Shown in pieces: positions 34,527 to 45,637 of a DNA stretch of 64,000 nucleotides. Under the pieces are notes generated by a model. It saw nothing but the letters and a program-made list of their open reading frames with translations, was not told where the DNA came from and ran no database searches. The DNA is from Micractinium sp. NFX-FRZ (lineage: Eukaryota; Chlorophyta; Trebouxiophyceae; Chlorellales; Chlorellaceae). The DNA lies in assembly GCA_029339195.1 (NCBI GenBank), contig JAPTJF010000255.1:1769-65768 (forward strand), read 5' to 3'. How positions within the stretch are numbered: position 1 is the stretch's first letter; each line of letters opens with the position of its first letter. Made by a program: the position numbers and the translations under genes.

Positions 34527-34763
34527 GTTGTGTCGAGCGGCCGAGAGGACCCGCTCTCGGCAGCGCCAGCAGCAGCAGCTGCGCCCAGAAGCTTTCGCAT
34601 GCGATGCTGGACCGCTTCATCGCATTGCGGGAGCCCAAACGAGTGCCTCCCCGCCCCTCGCCCTGGGTCCCGGTCATGCGCAGCAGGGGCGGCCAAGTCC
34701 CCCCTGCAGGCCGCCGTAGGCCTCTTTCTTGCCGTCGTTGGCAGCCCGGGGGAGCACCTCACC
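34527..34763. promoter_or_regulatory. Compact divergent promoter, ICMT-like / RPL19
   Basis: Only 237 bp separate the two start codons, so the two genes probably share one nucleosome-free region. No TATA box is visible. Confidence 0.55.
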
Positions 34764-37525
34764 ATGGTGCGCAGCGGCAAAGGGCAGGCAGCATGCGCTG
34801 GCCGGCGCGCAGGGGGAGGAGGGGCCTGGAGGGGCGGCGAAGCCTTTCAGTCGAGGCACCACAGCGCCCAGGGCGCATTGGAGGCCGCATCTGGGCCGGG
34901 AGCGCTCCGCTGAGCGCTCGCCAAGTGTTCACCATGCCCCGCAGGTCTCTCTCAAGCTGCAGAAGAGGCTGGCGGCCTCGGTCCTGGGCTGCGGCCTCAG
35001 GTGCGCGCGGGCCGCCGCTGCCATGCGGCCATGCCGGCGAGGCACGAGGCGCCGCCGCCCGGCGGCTGCAGGGCGGGAGTGCGACGGCCGTGGCAGGGCA
35101 CTGTGCCAGGCTGGGCACTGTGCCAGGCTGCCGCTGCCAATTGCAGCGGTGCAGTCGGCTGCTCTGGCCTGCCCTTTTTTTTGTGCCGCCTGCTTCTCCG
35201 ATGACCCTTACATGAGCTGACCTCTGTCTCCTTGCCCCGCTCTTGCTGCCCCGCCTGGCGCCACTCCCGTCGCGACCTGCAGGAAGAGTGAGTTGCTCAA
35301 ATTGAACCTTGCTTGCTGGCCTGGCGGTTGCTCCTGCTCAGAATTTTTTGCCGTCATGCTGTGCTGCCCATGCGCGTGCCTGCCCGCCGCCTTGTGCCTT
35401 GCTCATGTCGATTGCTGATGCCCTGCCACTCTGCCCCGCCACCCACCCACCGCTGTCTACCCCTTCAGTCTGGATTGATCCCAATGAGATCGCCGATGTG
35501 TCCATGGCCAACTCTCGTGAGTGAAGCTACCAGCTGGTCGGAGCAAGGGAAGGGGCAGAGGCAGCATTGGCGCCGCTGGCAGCCCACCGGCAGCTGTGTC
35601 TGCTGCAGCGCGGCAGGCGGTGGGCGGCGCAGCTCTGCTGGCTCCCAGCAGCGCTGGTTGGGTTGGAGCTGCAGAAACTGTCAAGGCTTGGAGGCACCGG
35701 ATGCACGGCACTGCATCAGGAAGCATGGTTGGAGCGCGTGGCAGCAACAGAATGGGGGGATGCACGCAGCGGCGGCACTGGCAGCGTTCAGGAGGCGGGC
35801 AGGCCTGTGGGCAGCCAGGCTGCATCAAGCAGCCGCCGCCCATGGCGGTCGCTCGCTGGCGCAGCGGTAGCCAGAGTATCAGGGGGCAACGGCAGCTCTG
35901 GCAGCGCCGGCAGCAGCAACTTGCGGGCGGCACTGCCACCGCTGTTGGAACCTGAGCCAGCAACCTTCTGCCTCACCTGGCGGCATTCTGTTCACCTGCT
36001 GCTGCTCTCTCTGTCCTCGCCCTGCAGGCCAGAACGTGCGCAAGCTGGTGAAGGACGGCTTCATCATCCGCAAGCCGCAGAAGATCCACTCGCGCTCCCG
36101 CGCGCGGACCGCAGCAGAGGCCAAGGCCAAGGGGCGCCACTCCGGCTACGGTGAGGTGGCGGTGGCGGGCGCTGAGGCGGCGGGGGCGTTGTCTCGAGCA
36201 GATGCAGACTCCGAAACAGCGCTGCATTGGGAGGCACATGCCCCGCCCTGCTCACTCTCCTGCTCATCCTCCCCCATTCTGCTGCCCCACCGCTCCAACC
36301 CTCCGCCCGCTGCTCACTCATCCGCCCCCCGCCCCGCCCCGCCCCGCCCAGGCAAGCGCCGCGGTACCCGCGAGGCGCGCCTGCCCACCAAGGTGCTGTG
36401 GATCCGCCGCATGCGCGTGCTGCGCCGCCTGCTCAAGAAGTACCGGGACAGCAAGAAGATTGACAAGCACCTCTACCACGAGCTCTACCTCAAGGTGGGT
36501 GCAAGCTCAATGCGCCTTGAATATGTTGGCCTGTGTGGGGGTGTGTGTCCGCGCATGTACCGTAACGAAGGGTGGGGAGGTAGAGGCTGTTAGGTGTTTG
36601 GGGGGGGGGGCCAACAAGATTGACGGCCTCCCCTGTCCCGGCCTAGCTGCACCTCAGACGTGGGGGGGCGGCTTTTGGAGAGTAGAATTTCTGGGGTGTG
36701 GCAGGAAAGCAGAGTGGGAGATGCGGGGGGCTGGAAGGAGTGGGTGCATTATCAACATGCATCAACATCAGCGCCCGCGAGGCTTTGGCAGCAGCGGAGG
36801 CAGCCACGCACACGCAAGCAGCTGAATGTGCGTAGCTGGCATTCGGTGCTGCGGCTGCAGCTGGCAGGCACCTGTAAGGGGGCACACATGTCGCTCGCAG
36901 GGCAATCAAGCAGGCGCATAGCATCACTATTGGCTGAGGTGGCGACATGTGACACGAGCAAGCCATGTGCCGCCTTCTGATTCTTAATCCCCTGTCTTCC
37001 CGCCCCTCTTCACACGTTGCCCCCTCGTCTCACGTCGCCCCCCTGCTTCCCCTCCTCCCGCTGCTCACCCCGCAGGTGAAGGGTAACGTGTACAAGAACA
37101 AGCGCGTGCTGATGGAGGCGATCCACAAGCAGAAGGCGGAGAAGATCCGCGAGAAGAACATTGCCGACCAGCTGGAGGCGCGGCGCTCCAAGAACCGGGC
37201 GATGCGCGAGCGCAAGGCCGCCCGCCGCGAGGAGCGCTTCGCGCAGGTGTGTGCGTGCTGCTGGCTGGCACAGACGAGAGTGCAGCGCTGTGGGCTGACG
37301 CCTGGCGCGGCCTGGGTTGGCTTGCAGGGGGGAGGGCTGTGGGGCTTGCGGGCTGTGCCTGGGGCGGCGTGGGGCCGGGCTGGCGACGGAGCAGTTCGCC
37401 ATCAAGTGTGGCCTTTGGCCTGCCTCGGCAGCACGCGTTGGCCTGCCTGTGGCGCTCACCAAACCGTGCCACCTTCCCCACACACCCTGCAGGGCATCCC
37501 CGCCGCCACCGAGGCCAAGAAGTAA
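34764..37525 (+). CDS. RPL19: 60S ribosomal protein L19 (eL19)
   Basis: A structural protein of the large cytosolic ribosomal subunit. Eight exons give 193 aa: 34764-34766 (ATG only), 34945-35000, 35283-35287 (5-nt microexon), 35469-35516, 36028-36150, 36352-36494, 37076-37246 and 37493-37525. Characteristic sequence: [20 protein letters not shown], then [32 protein letters not shown], the basic [19 protein letters not shown] segment, [18 protein letters not shown] and a long basic C-terminal helix ([20 protein letters not shown]). Without the microexon GAAGA the frame breaks between GLR and WIDPNE, so it is required. A TGTAA motif follows at 37707-37711. Confidence 0.96.
35283..35287 (+). 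other. RPL19: 5-nt microexon of RPL19
   Basis: GAAGA is flanked by CTGCAG and GTGAGT. It joins AG from the previous exon (35000) to TC of the next (35469), giving Arg-Lys-Ile and restoring the conserved GLRK(V/I)W(I/L)DPNE. Confidence 0.8.
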
Positions 37526-38115
37526 GCAGGAGGCCCCGGCAGCAGTGGCAGCGGGCGACCGCCTCCGGTCGTCGTTACGTTGCGTAACAGCAGCAGCAGC
37601 AGCTCGTTTGCAGGCTGGGCGCGGCGGCGCGGCACGCAGGCACCGCGCCAGGACCCTCTCTCTCAGCAAGAGGCGGGGCCGCGGCCGTGTGGGGCTGCGC
37701 CCACTCTGTAAGAACCTACACGTGAATGCAGTTTGGTGAGGAATAGGGGGCTCAGGAGAGGGGCGCAGGCGGTAGCGGGCCGGGGTTTCAAATGGCCGCT
37801 GCCGCAGTGCTGCTGCAGGCACGGGCACGAGACGCACAGGGTTGTGGGCAGTGCAGGCCCGCAGGCCGCTCGGAGCTCACGTCAAGAGGGATTTCAATGC
37901 CGGAAGGCACATGAGAAGTTGCCATGCGCCAAGCATGCACGACTGCGCGACTCGCGCGCCCAAGAAGCCCGCCCACAAGGCGCCATGCATCGCACCGATA
38001 TCTAGACCTGGTGATCTCCTGCGCTGCCAAGCCGCCAGCTTTTGCTCGCTGTCAGCTTCGGGCTCACCCTCACAAGTCTTCTGTGCGATCACGGCTTTCA
38101 GAGCGAACGCGAGAC
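37526..38115. other. RPL19 3' UTR and upstream region of DnaJ-ferredoxin gene
   Basis: TGTAA at 37707-37711 marks the likely RPL19 poly(A) region. The remainder is the promoter and 5' UTR of the next plus-strand gene. No further coding signal. Confidence 0.5.
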
Positions 38116-41100
38116 ATGGCGGCACCAGTAAAGAGCTGGAGCGCAACTGGGGTGCAGGCGGGGCACTGGAATAGTGGCAAAGCAACTATCAACCCTGCAG
38201 CAGCCCGCAGGTTCAGCCGCAGCGCAGCAGGTGCGAATTGCGCGTGACAACCCTGCTGGCAGCTACTTTAGAGTGCTCTTTGGGACCCGCCCCTGAGTGA
38301 TGAACGCTTTCATGCCTCCAGGGTGTTGCTGAGGGAGCCGCTGCCTCGACAGTTTGCACTGGGCTAAGCGCCGCCGCCGCCACCGCCACTTGCTGCCTGT
38401 GCCTCAGAGCTTGCTGGCACCGCACGGCTTGTGAGGGCTCGCCCAGCATACAAGCTGCTGTGTGCTCACCATAAATCGTTGTGGCCCCTTCATTGATGCC
38501 ATGCTGCAGCCCGCCCACGCCACGCCCGTGTCGGCGTCATCGCCGCCGCCGCCGCCGGTGCGACGAAGCAGGCCAAGCGCACGGGCGCAAAAGCTGCTTC
38601 GTTTGTGCTGAGCAACGGGGTTGTCGATTACTACGAGCTGCTGGGGGTAGATGACATTGCCACGTCAGCGGAAATCAAGTTGGCGTACCGCACGCTCGCA
38701 AAGGTGGGGAGGGCAGGGTGGGGTGGGGTGGGGAGGGTGGAGGGTGGAGTGGCAAGGGGATGGGGAGAAGAGGCGGGTACGAGGGAAGGTGGAGGGGGAG
38801 CAGAAGGTTGGGTGAGGGGAAAGGGAGGGAGACAAGAGTGGACTGGGGACAGGGAAAGGGAGAAGTGGGGAAGGCAGGGTGAGCATAAGTCTGCTGGGAG
38901 AGCAATGTGTTTTTGTGACGAGAGGGTGGCGGGGAAGGGGGCAGCCCGCTGGCACCTGGCGTGCCGCCTGGCTGTTGGTTGCATTGTGCCACTGTCAACA
39001 GCAGCATGCCTGCCACTCCGGCTTATGCAGCTTGCACACTCCTCCCCACATTTGGCTGACGCTTGGCCGCCCGCCTGCCTGGCTGTGCTTTTCCCTTCCG
39101 CTGCAGGTGTGCCACGTGGACATTGCAGGTGGGCTGGCAGCAGGGTGGGGAGGCCTGGAGTGCCCCTGGTAGCTTGTCATGTATTGCTGTGCTGGCAGCT
39201 TGACGGCAGGAGTGGCAGGCATAGCAGCGAGGTCCCGGCAGGCGGAAAGTCCCCTGCACCTGCTGTGCTGCTGCCCCCCTGCCTCACCCTGCTCCGCCCC
39301 TCTGCCCAATGCGCTTGGCACACCGCAGGGGACACCCCGGACAACCGCAACATGTGCATCCTGCTGAACGAGGTGCGTGCTGCCTGCCTGCCGCGCCTGG
39401 TTTGCCTGCCTGTTGCAATGCATCCTGCCTGACGGCTGGAGCTGTATTCTGCCTGTCCGGCCTGCTGGCATCAGCTTGCCGTCCTGCTGTGTACATCATG
39501 CTGAATCAAGTCAGCGGATGCACCGGCATGCCTGTCCGCCCACCCGCCTGCTTGCCCGCCTCATGTGGCGGCATCCCTGCTGACTTCAGTTGGGTTGGTT
39601 GCCTGGCAGGGCAGCTCACAGCTGGACGCCCACTCCGTCTTCCCTTCCACTCCCCTCGTTCTTAACACATGTTGCGCAGGCCTACGAGGTGCTGTCGGAC
39701 CCGGAGCAGCGCCAGCTGTACAACGCTGAGCTGGACGCCGCGCTTGCTGACGAGGACGACGGGTACACCGGGGAGCCGCTGAGCAAGTGGCTGGCCAACA
39801 CAAAGATGGGGAAGAACTCAAACCCGGATGAGAACCGGGCGGTGTTTGTGGTGAGCGAGCGAGCCACAGCGGGGCGTGCGTGGGGAGCGAGCGTGGCAAA
39901 GCGTAGCTAGCGTGTGTTGTGAGCACGTGCAGGGAGGTGTGGCGCCAGCGCGCGGGGTGGGGCATGCACGTTATTGCGGCCGGTACAGAGCAGTGATTGT
40001 GACAAGTGGCTGGCAGTTGGTGCGGGCTTCCGAACGCTGGGAGTGAGTGCCCTCCTTAGAAGGGGCCTTTGCTTGCTGCGTGTGCATGCTTCGCCGCGTG
40101 CCAAGCGTGCATCCGCAGCACGGCGAAAGCACCACTCTCTGGAAACCACTCATGCCCAGCTGTCGGGGGTACCCCTGCGCCTGCACCCAGGGCCTGCACA
40201 CCATGCACTTGCGCATCCGTGCCTCCCTCCTGCCCCACCCACATCTTGCCTCTCTCTCAACCCCGGCCTCTGCCCCCCTCCGTCCTGCCGCCCCCGTGTT
40301 GACCGCGCCCCCGCAGGATGAGCAGACGTGCATCGGCTGCAAGCAGTGCGTGTGGATCGCCGCCGCCACCTTCCGCATGGAGGAGGCGTATGGGCGCAGC
40401 CGCGTGTTTGCTCAGTGGCTCAACAACGAGGAGGACATCCAGGTGTGTGTGTGTGTGTGCCTAAGGGGTTGAGCTGACAGAGTGATTGGGGCTTCCGTGG
40501 GGGAGACAAGGGGGCCAGGTTAGGCGCAGCCCGCGTGCTGACGCGCTGGCTAGGCACCGAGCAGAGACACGACATGCGCTGTCACTGGATGGGCAGAAGG
40601 GGGTGGGGGCATCTAAGAGACAGTGGGTGGCGGACAGGACGACGGCTCGGCATAGTCCTTGCGTTTTGATGTCCGCACCCCCTCTTCTGTCCGTTGGTCC
40701 TTAAATTGCGCCGCCCCTCCCCCTGCCCCAATGTGCAGGCCTCCATGGACGCCTGCCCCGTCAGCTGCATCCACTGGGTGGAGCGGCAGGACCTGCCCGC
40801 CCTCGAGTTCGTGGTGCAGAACAAGGTGGGCAGGCCGTGAGCCGTACTGCTGTCATCTGCGGTTGCTTATGAGTAGAGTCAGAGTGAGGTGCACTTGGTT
40901 TGGTTTGGCATGAGTGTGGTGCAGAACAAGGTGGGCAGGCCATGAGTCGTACTGCTGGGTGCAGCACACGCTGGCTGGCATCCTCCGAACTATTCATGCA
41001 CCAGCCCGCCAGCCCAAGCCTCCACACATGGGCCTCCCGGCCTCGCCTGCTTTGCCTCGCCTGGGCCCAGGGCACCACTGTCCGCCATCCTATGTGCATG

Positions 41101-42139
41101 CTTTCCACAAGCCCTTTCCTGAGGGGGCGCATTATGCCCGCAACTGAATGCAGGTGAAGCGCACAAACGTGGCGGCGATGATGTCAAACCAGGGGGCCGC
41201 CATCGACGACACGTGGGCGGCAACAGCCAAGTACTTGAAGGAGCGCAAGCGCAAGTGAGCGGGGCAGGGTGCACCTAGGCAGATGCTGGGAGGGGGGCAG
41301 ACACGTGGTGGTGGCACGAGTGCGTGGAGGGGTGCATGTGCTCATGAGCTGGGAGGGAGGGGAGGCTGGAACGCCAGGCGGGGTGGGGTGAGGCCCTGGG
41401 GAGGCTGGGTGCGAGGAAGCAAGAGGGAGCAAAGGTTGAATTTGATAACCGTGCAAGCCTTCACCTGACTCCAGCCCGCCCCGACCCGACCTCCGCCTCG
41501 CCCCATCGCAGGGAGGAGGACCGCGCCCGGGCGGCACGGTACAGCGCGCAGCAGGATGCGGCGCGGCGTGCGGCTGCAGACGCCCTTGCCCAGCGGCAGG
41601 CGGGCTGGTTTGAGGGCTTTGCCACCCGCTTTGGGATCAGCAACTTGGCAGCGGGGGCGGCGAGTGCCATGGAGAACGCTGTGTTTGGTGCCAGCTACAG
41701 CTCGGGTGGGTGGGTGCCCAGTGCTGGGTTTTGTGTCTATAACAGGAGCACACACAGGGGGTGGGGCAGCCAGCCAGTGTCGTGGGGAGTGCCGTGGGTA
41801 TTGTGCCACATGCACCCAGCGAGATCCTCCCCACCCCACCAACCCAGGTTGGGTGTGCGGGGTGTGAGGTGGCCGTGGCAGCTGGCGGCACCACTCTCCC
41901 TTGACCATCCACCTCTTCGTGCTCCGGTTTTGTAATGTACACCTCTGCCACCCGCTTGCCATTCCTCCTCTCCTGCAGACGACGAGTACGCCGGCTACAC
42001 AAAGGTCGGCCGGCGCAGGCGCAGCGACCGGCGTGTGCAGCAGAACTACGGCGCCCGCGGCGCCAGCGGCGGCAAGGTGCCGCGTGAGCGAGCGCTGGTG
42101 CCCACGGGTGCGCCGCTGCGGCCGTGGCGCCGCGACTGA
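38116..42139 (+). CDS. Chloroplast DnaJ-ferredoxin fusion protein
   Basis: Ten exons (38116-38230, 38510-38703, 39107-39128, 39329-39372, 39680-39850, 40317-40442, 40739-40825, 41154-41254, 41512-41705, 41979-42139) give 404 aa. Order: a plastid-transit-like N-terminus (about 75 residues, rich in A, R and S), a J domain (DYYELLGVDDIATSAEIKLA to LNEAYEVLSDPEQRQLY), a single bacterial-type [4Fe-4S] ferredoxin domain (CIGCKQC ... DACPVSCIHWV), a helical charged stretch (KYLKERKRKREEDRARAARY) and a basic tail. Plants have a small family of such DnaJ/ferredoxin proteins (DJC76/77/82 type) in chloroplasts; their exact role is poorly known. Odd: the J-domain HPD tripeptide is HVD here (39113-39121), which should impair Hsp70 stimulation. 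The start exon is chosen by phase and transit-peptide character. Confidence 0.9.
40811..40957. repeat. Intronic echo of DnaJ-ferredoxin exon 7 3' edge
   Basis: The 42-nt segment at 40811-40852 (exon end, donor and intron start) recurs at 40916-40957 with two mismatches. The shared core is GTGGTGCAGAACAAGGTGGG, so the copy carries an intact donor. Confidence 0.97.
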
Positions 42140-43099
42140 GCTGAGCTGAGCCTGCAAGCACGCAAGCAGCCGCTGGCTGTTGGGCAGCTCCACCCAGCTC
42201 GGCAGCCCCCACAGAGGTGGCGTGCAGGCAAGCTGGCTGGTGTTGCCCACCCCGCCCTACCTCCGCTCCTGTGGCCCGCCCTCGTAACCCACACCACCTG
42301 AGAAGATGAAGCAACTGCCCCCAACTGACCCTACCCTCTCCCACGACTGTGTACTGCCAACATACCCCTGCCTGCCCGCATGCTGCCAGCCTGGCGCATG
42401 CCCGGCGGGCCCATGCACGTTGCCCCACTTTGTTGGCCCGCAACCTCCCCCCTTGCCCCGTAATACTTCCGCACCCTCACTCTCCCCGACGCATGCCTCT
42501 GTACTTGAATCTGATGCCCTGCCCATCAAACAAACCAAATGCCTGAAACGAGCCTTTCGCCAGCACGCGTGCCCGTTGCTATGCCTGCGTGCACGCGCGC
42601 CGGCCGGCGCCCTCCTCACAATGCAATTCTGGTTGCTTCCCTTCAGCATATCCCATTCCTCGTCAGTGCATTCAGTTTTTTCAAGGGGCACGCCCGTACC
42701 GCGGCCCCAAGCCTGTGCTAGCGGGGCTTGGCCGCCCCAGGCCTCCCTTCACCCCACCCCTTCCTCACCACCTTGCTCGCCCCGCCGGGGAGGGCGCGCT
42801 CTGCCCCCCACCTGGCGGCGCGCTGTCTACTATTCGTCAGTGTCTCAATCCTTGCCATCCTGCCTGTAATGTAGCCCTACTTCTCATGTCATGTCTTTCA
42901 GTGTGCGGTGCAAAAAGGGTGTGCATGCGACTTGAACAGAGACGTGCAAGTTGGGCACAGTAGAAGTCTCGGGTTGGGAGCAATCGGTGCTGTTCTACTG
43001 CTCGGTGTGTGGCACCAAGAGGCAACTGCTGACAACGGGTGTGACAGGGCAAAAGGGCAGCACGGGGCGCCCGGCACCCGCCCTGGTCGCCACAGAGGC
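42140..43099. other. Convergent intergenic region
   Basis: 3' flanks of DnaJ-ferredoxin (+) and asparaginase (-). TGTAA occurs near 42864 on the plus strand. A minus-strand ATG at 42691 starts MPLEKTECTDEEWDMLKG and ends at a GTGAGG donor-like site, but nothing supports a gene. Confidence 0.45.
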
Positions 43100-44922
43100 T
43101 CAGGCGTGGCCCAGGGCAGCAAGCCGCAGCGCCAGCAGGCAGCGCGCCTGCAGCGGGTTGAGCTGCTCATACCCCTCGCCCAGCACAAACCCCCTGCTCT
43201 CATACTTCTCCCGGCTGCCCCGGTAGTAGAAATCGTCGTGGTTGGCTCCCCAGCTGCACCGGCTGGCAATCACGCAGGGCAGGCGGGCGGTCCATGCGGG
43301 CGACAGGCGCTCGATGACTGCAGCAGGCAGGCTGCCGCTGCCGCTGCCCGCCAGCACAAGGCCATCCAAATTCTCCAACAGCGCCTCTGGGGGAGCCCAG
43401 CCATCGATGGTCAGTGTCCAAATGGCCACACGCTTGGTGAGGGCGCCAGCTGGCAGGCGCTCAAAGTGCTCGTGAGGAAGCCAGGCGGCAGCCGTGCCGC
43501 CAGGTGGCAGCGGCGCGTAGTGCAGCACCGCCCGCCCGCCGCGCAGCTCGCCCAGCGGCCCCGGGTGCGAGCGGAAGGCGCCCGACAGCTGGCTGTCCGC
43601 CTTGCGCACGTGCTGTGCCAGGTGGATTATGTCGTTCATGACAACCAGAACCTAAAGCAAGAAAGGGTGCGAAGTGGGGGCGCACAGGTGGGTGAGGTGG
43701 ACTTGGATGTGCGTACCGTGCACAGGTGAGCTGAATGCGGGCGGGGAGGGCTGGTCACAGCAGCTTTTGTGCCAGGTGAAAGCCATTGGCCATCACCAGC
43801 GCCTGGTGTGGGCAAGAGAGGGCGAATGCATGAACACAGGCACGGGTTGGCAGGGCCGCTTGCATGCAGGCAGGGGCGGTGGTGTACGGGGGCAGTGGGG
43901 CGTATACAAGTGAGTAGGAAGAGGCCCAGCAGGAGCCAGAGCAGGGATTCTGTGCCTGCCAGAGCAGGCAACACGTGCCGGCGTGCAGCGCACCTGGCCG
44001 CCGGCGATCTGCCTCAGTGCGGGATCTGCCGCAACCTGCTGGCAGCGGGGGCAGGGCAGCACGGAAGTGTGGCATCACAGGCATCACACACTGGGAGGCA
44101 GCAGGGGGAGAGGGCAGCAGCGGCAGGGAGGGCGGGGCAGGCACCGGGGGATGCCTCCAGCATGCACGCCACCACGCGCTGTGCTGTGCTGTCAGGCCCC
44201 GCCAACCGCCGTGCTTTGGCTGAGCGGCCGGCAGAGCAGCCTGAGCCAGCCGGTGACGTGCGGGCCCACACCGGGTCACCCACCCAACCACTCGATCAAG
44301 AGCCACGGCAGGACCACAATGCAGCACACACCCGTAGTGCGTCCCTCAGATTCTTGGGCCCATCTGCTCCCAATTGGTCGGCAGGCAGCATGGCCCCCGT
44401 GACACACAGCACAGTGCCATGCTGCAGCAGCGCTGTGCCCAGCATCAGGTGCAGCACAAACGCAGCTTCCTCCAGCGTGTCGGTGCCGCACAGCAGCACG
44501 GCGGCAGTACAGCGCTCCTGCTCGCGCGCCAGCGCTGCCAGTACCGCCTGCCGCACAGCGCACAGCGTGGCCAGCGTGAGCTCCGCGCCCGAGCGGTAGG
44601 GCAGCACCAGGAGCTCTGTGGAGGGGGCTTCCGCCAGGGAATCTGCCAGGCCTGCGGCTGCATCAGCCAGCAGCTGCTGGGGAGGCACCGCCAGGCACAT
44701 GCCGCCCGTGGAGGCGTCGTACCGTTGCAGCGCTGTGGCACCCAGAGTGACAACCAGCAGGCGGTTGCCCGATGAGCTGCTGCACGACAGGCAGGCAGAG
44801 GGTCAGGCAGGCTTGGTTTGGCAGCCGGGGCAGGGGCGGGCTCTGGTGTTTAAGGGGAGGCGGTGGAGGCGGGAGGCGGTGCTGGCGGTGGCCAGCTAAT
44901 GTGCAACTCACGGCTCGGCCAT
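43100..44922 (-). CDS. L-asparaginase (bacterial-type family)
   Basis: This family hydrolyses L-asparagine to aspartate and ammonia. Four exons (44922-44912, 44779-44332, 44035-43994, 43651-43100) give about 350 aa. Seen: an N-terminal strand LLVVTLGATALQRYDAST where the family has VxxTGGTI, the second signature CGTDTLEEAAFVLHL with the Thr-Asp pair, VTGAMLPADQLGADGPKNL, RVAADPALRQIAGGQ, VLVVMNDIIHLAQHVRK, and later LDGLVLAGSGSGSLP and PCVIASRC. The Thr in LGAT is at the expected nucleophile position, but the GGTI context is changed, so activity is uncertain. Exon 1 is only 11 nt (MAE plus two bases); its assignment rests on ATG, phase and a GTGAGT donor. The second acceptor is ambiguous by three bases (CAGCAG). 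Confidence 0.85.
43755..43802 (-). pseudogene. Duplicated relic exon inside the asparaginase gene
   Basis: An acceptor CAG at 43803 is followed by 16 codons reading ALVMANGFHLAQKLL and a TGA. It parallels the start of the real last exon (VLVVMNDIIHLAQHV at 43651) just downstream. If used, it would truncate the protein; it is most simply a decayed tandem duplicate of the exon edge. Confidence 0.65.
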
Positions 44923-45637
44923 CTTCGAGTAAGCGGCGGTGCGGGTATGTTCAGCTTTCAGAAGGCGGCTGCTGCCGATTGTCTAAGGCGACTGCTGCCG
45001 ATGCCGCGGAAAGCGCGCAACGATGGCACTTTGGGCCGCTCGCCTCGTTTGAAGACCGGTGATATAGGAGGCTCAAAATGCGACAATCCGCGCATCGTCA
45101 TCTTCTATGAACCCTACTTGATGTCAACACTGGGTGGCGACAGCGGCGGCGGAGAGCACGCTGCAGTGCCAGCGATGCACCAGAACCTGCCAGCTTGCAC
45201 CTGCCTTACTTGTTCAAAAGGAAACTTATTGTGGCAGGATCATGTTTGGGCTGCGGAGGGGGCCAGCTTACCAAAGCCTAAGGGGATGCCACAGGGTGCC
45301 AACGTGTGCAGGGAGCCCTGCCGATTGGCGATGGAAGGCTCAGCCAGTGTGTCCAAGTCAGCACAAGAGAAGTCACATAACAAACTATACAAAAGACATG
45401 GGCACGTCAGGACGGGGGAGATTGCGCTTGAGGCATTGTCAACCAGGGTGGCAGGTTAGCAGGCAGGCAAGGCAAAGCTGTGGGATGACTGGGGGCCAGA
45501 AGTAGAAGCTCGCCAGACGCCCAGCAGCAGCAGCAGCCGCAGCAGCGCGGGCAGCGAAGTTGTTATGGGAGGAGCATCATGAGAGAGGGCATATTGTAGA
45601 TGCCTGGTTGTGGGCAGCCATAATGTCCACGTCAGCT
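44923..45637. other. Upstream region of asparaginase, no gene recognised
   Basis: A plus-strand frame is open here to 45459 but has no motif, codon pattern or splice support. Confidence 0.45.

Noticed and set aside
36595..36612. G-run in an RPL19 intron as a functional quadruplex
   Set aside because: A single homopolymer without spaced G-tracts; nothing beyond composition supports a role.
42600..42691. Minus-strand start MPLEKTECTDEEWDMLKG with a donor-like end
   Set aside because: Looks protein-like, but no following exon in phase could be found and it sits in the 3' flank of two convergent genes.
44947..45459. Plus-strand open frame starting MFSFQKAAAADCLRR upstream of asparaginase
   Set aside because: No motif, no splice support, and it lies in the expected promoter of the minus-strand gene; high GC makes such frames common.
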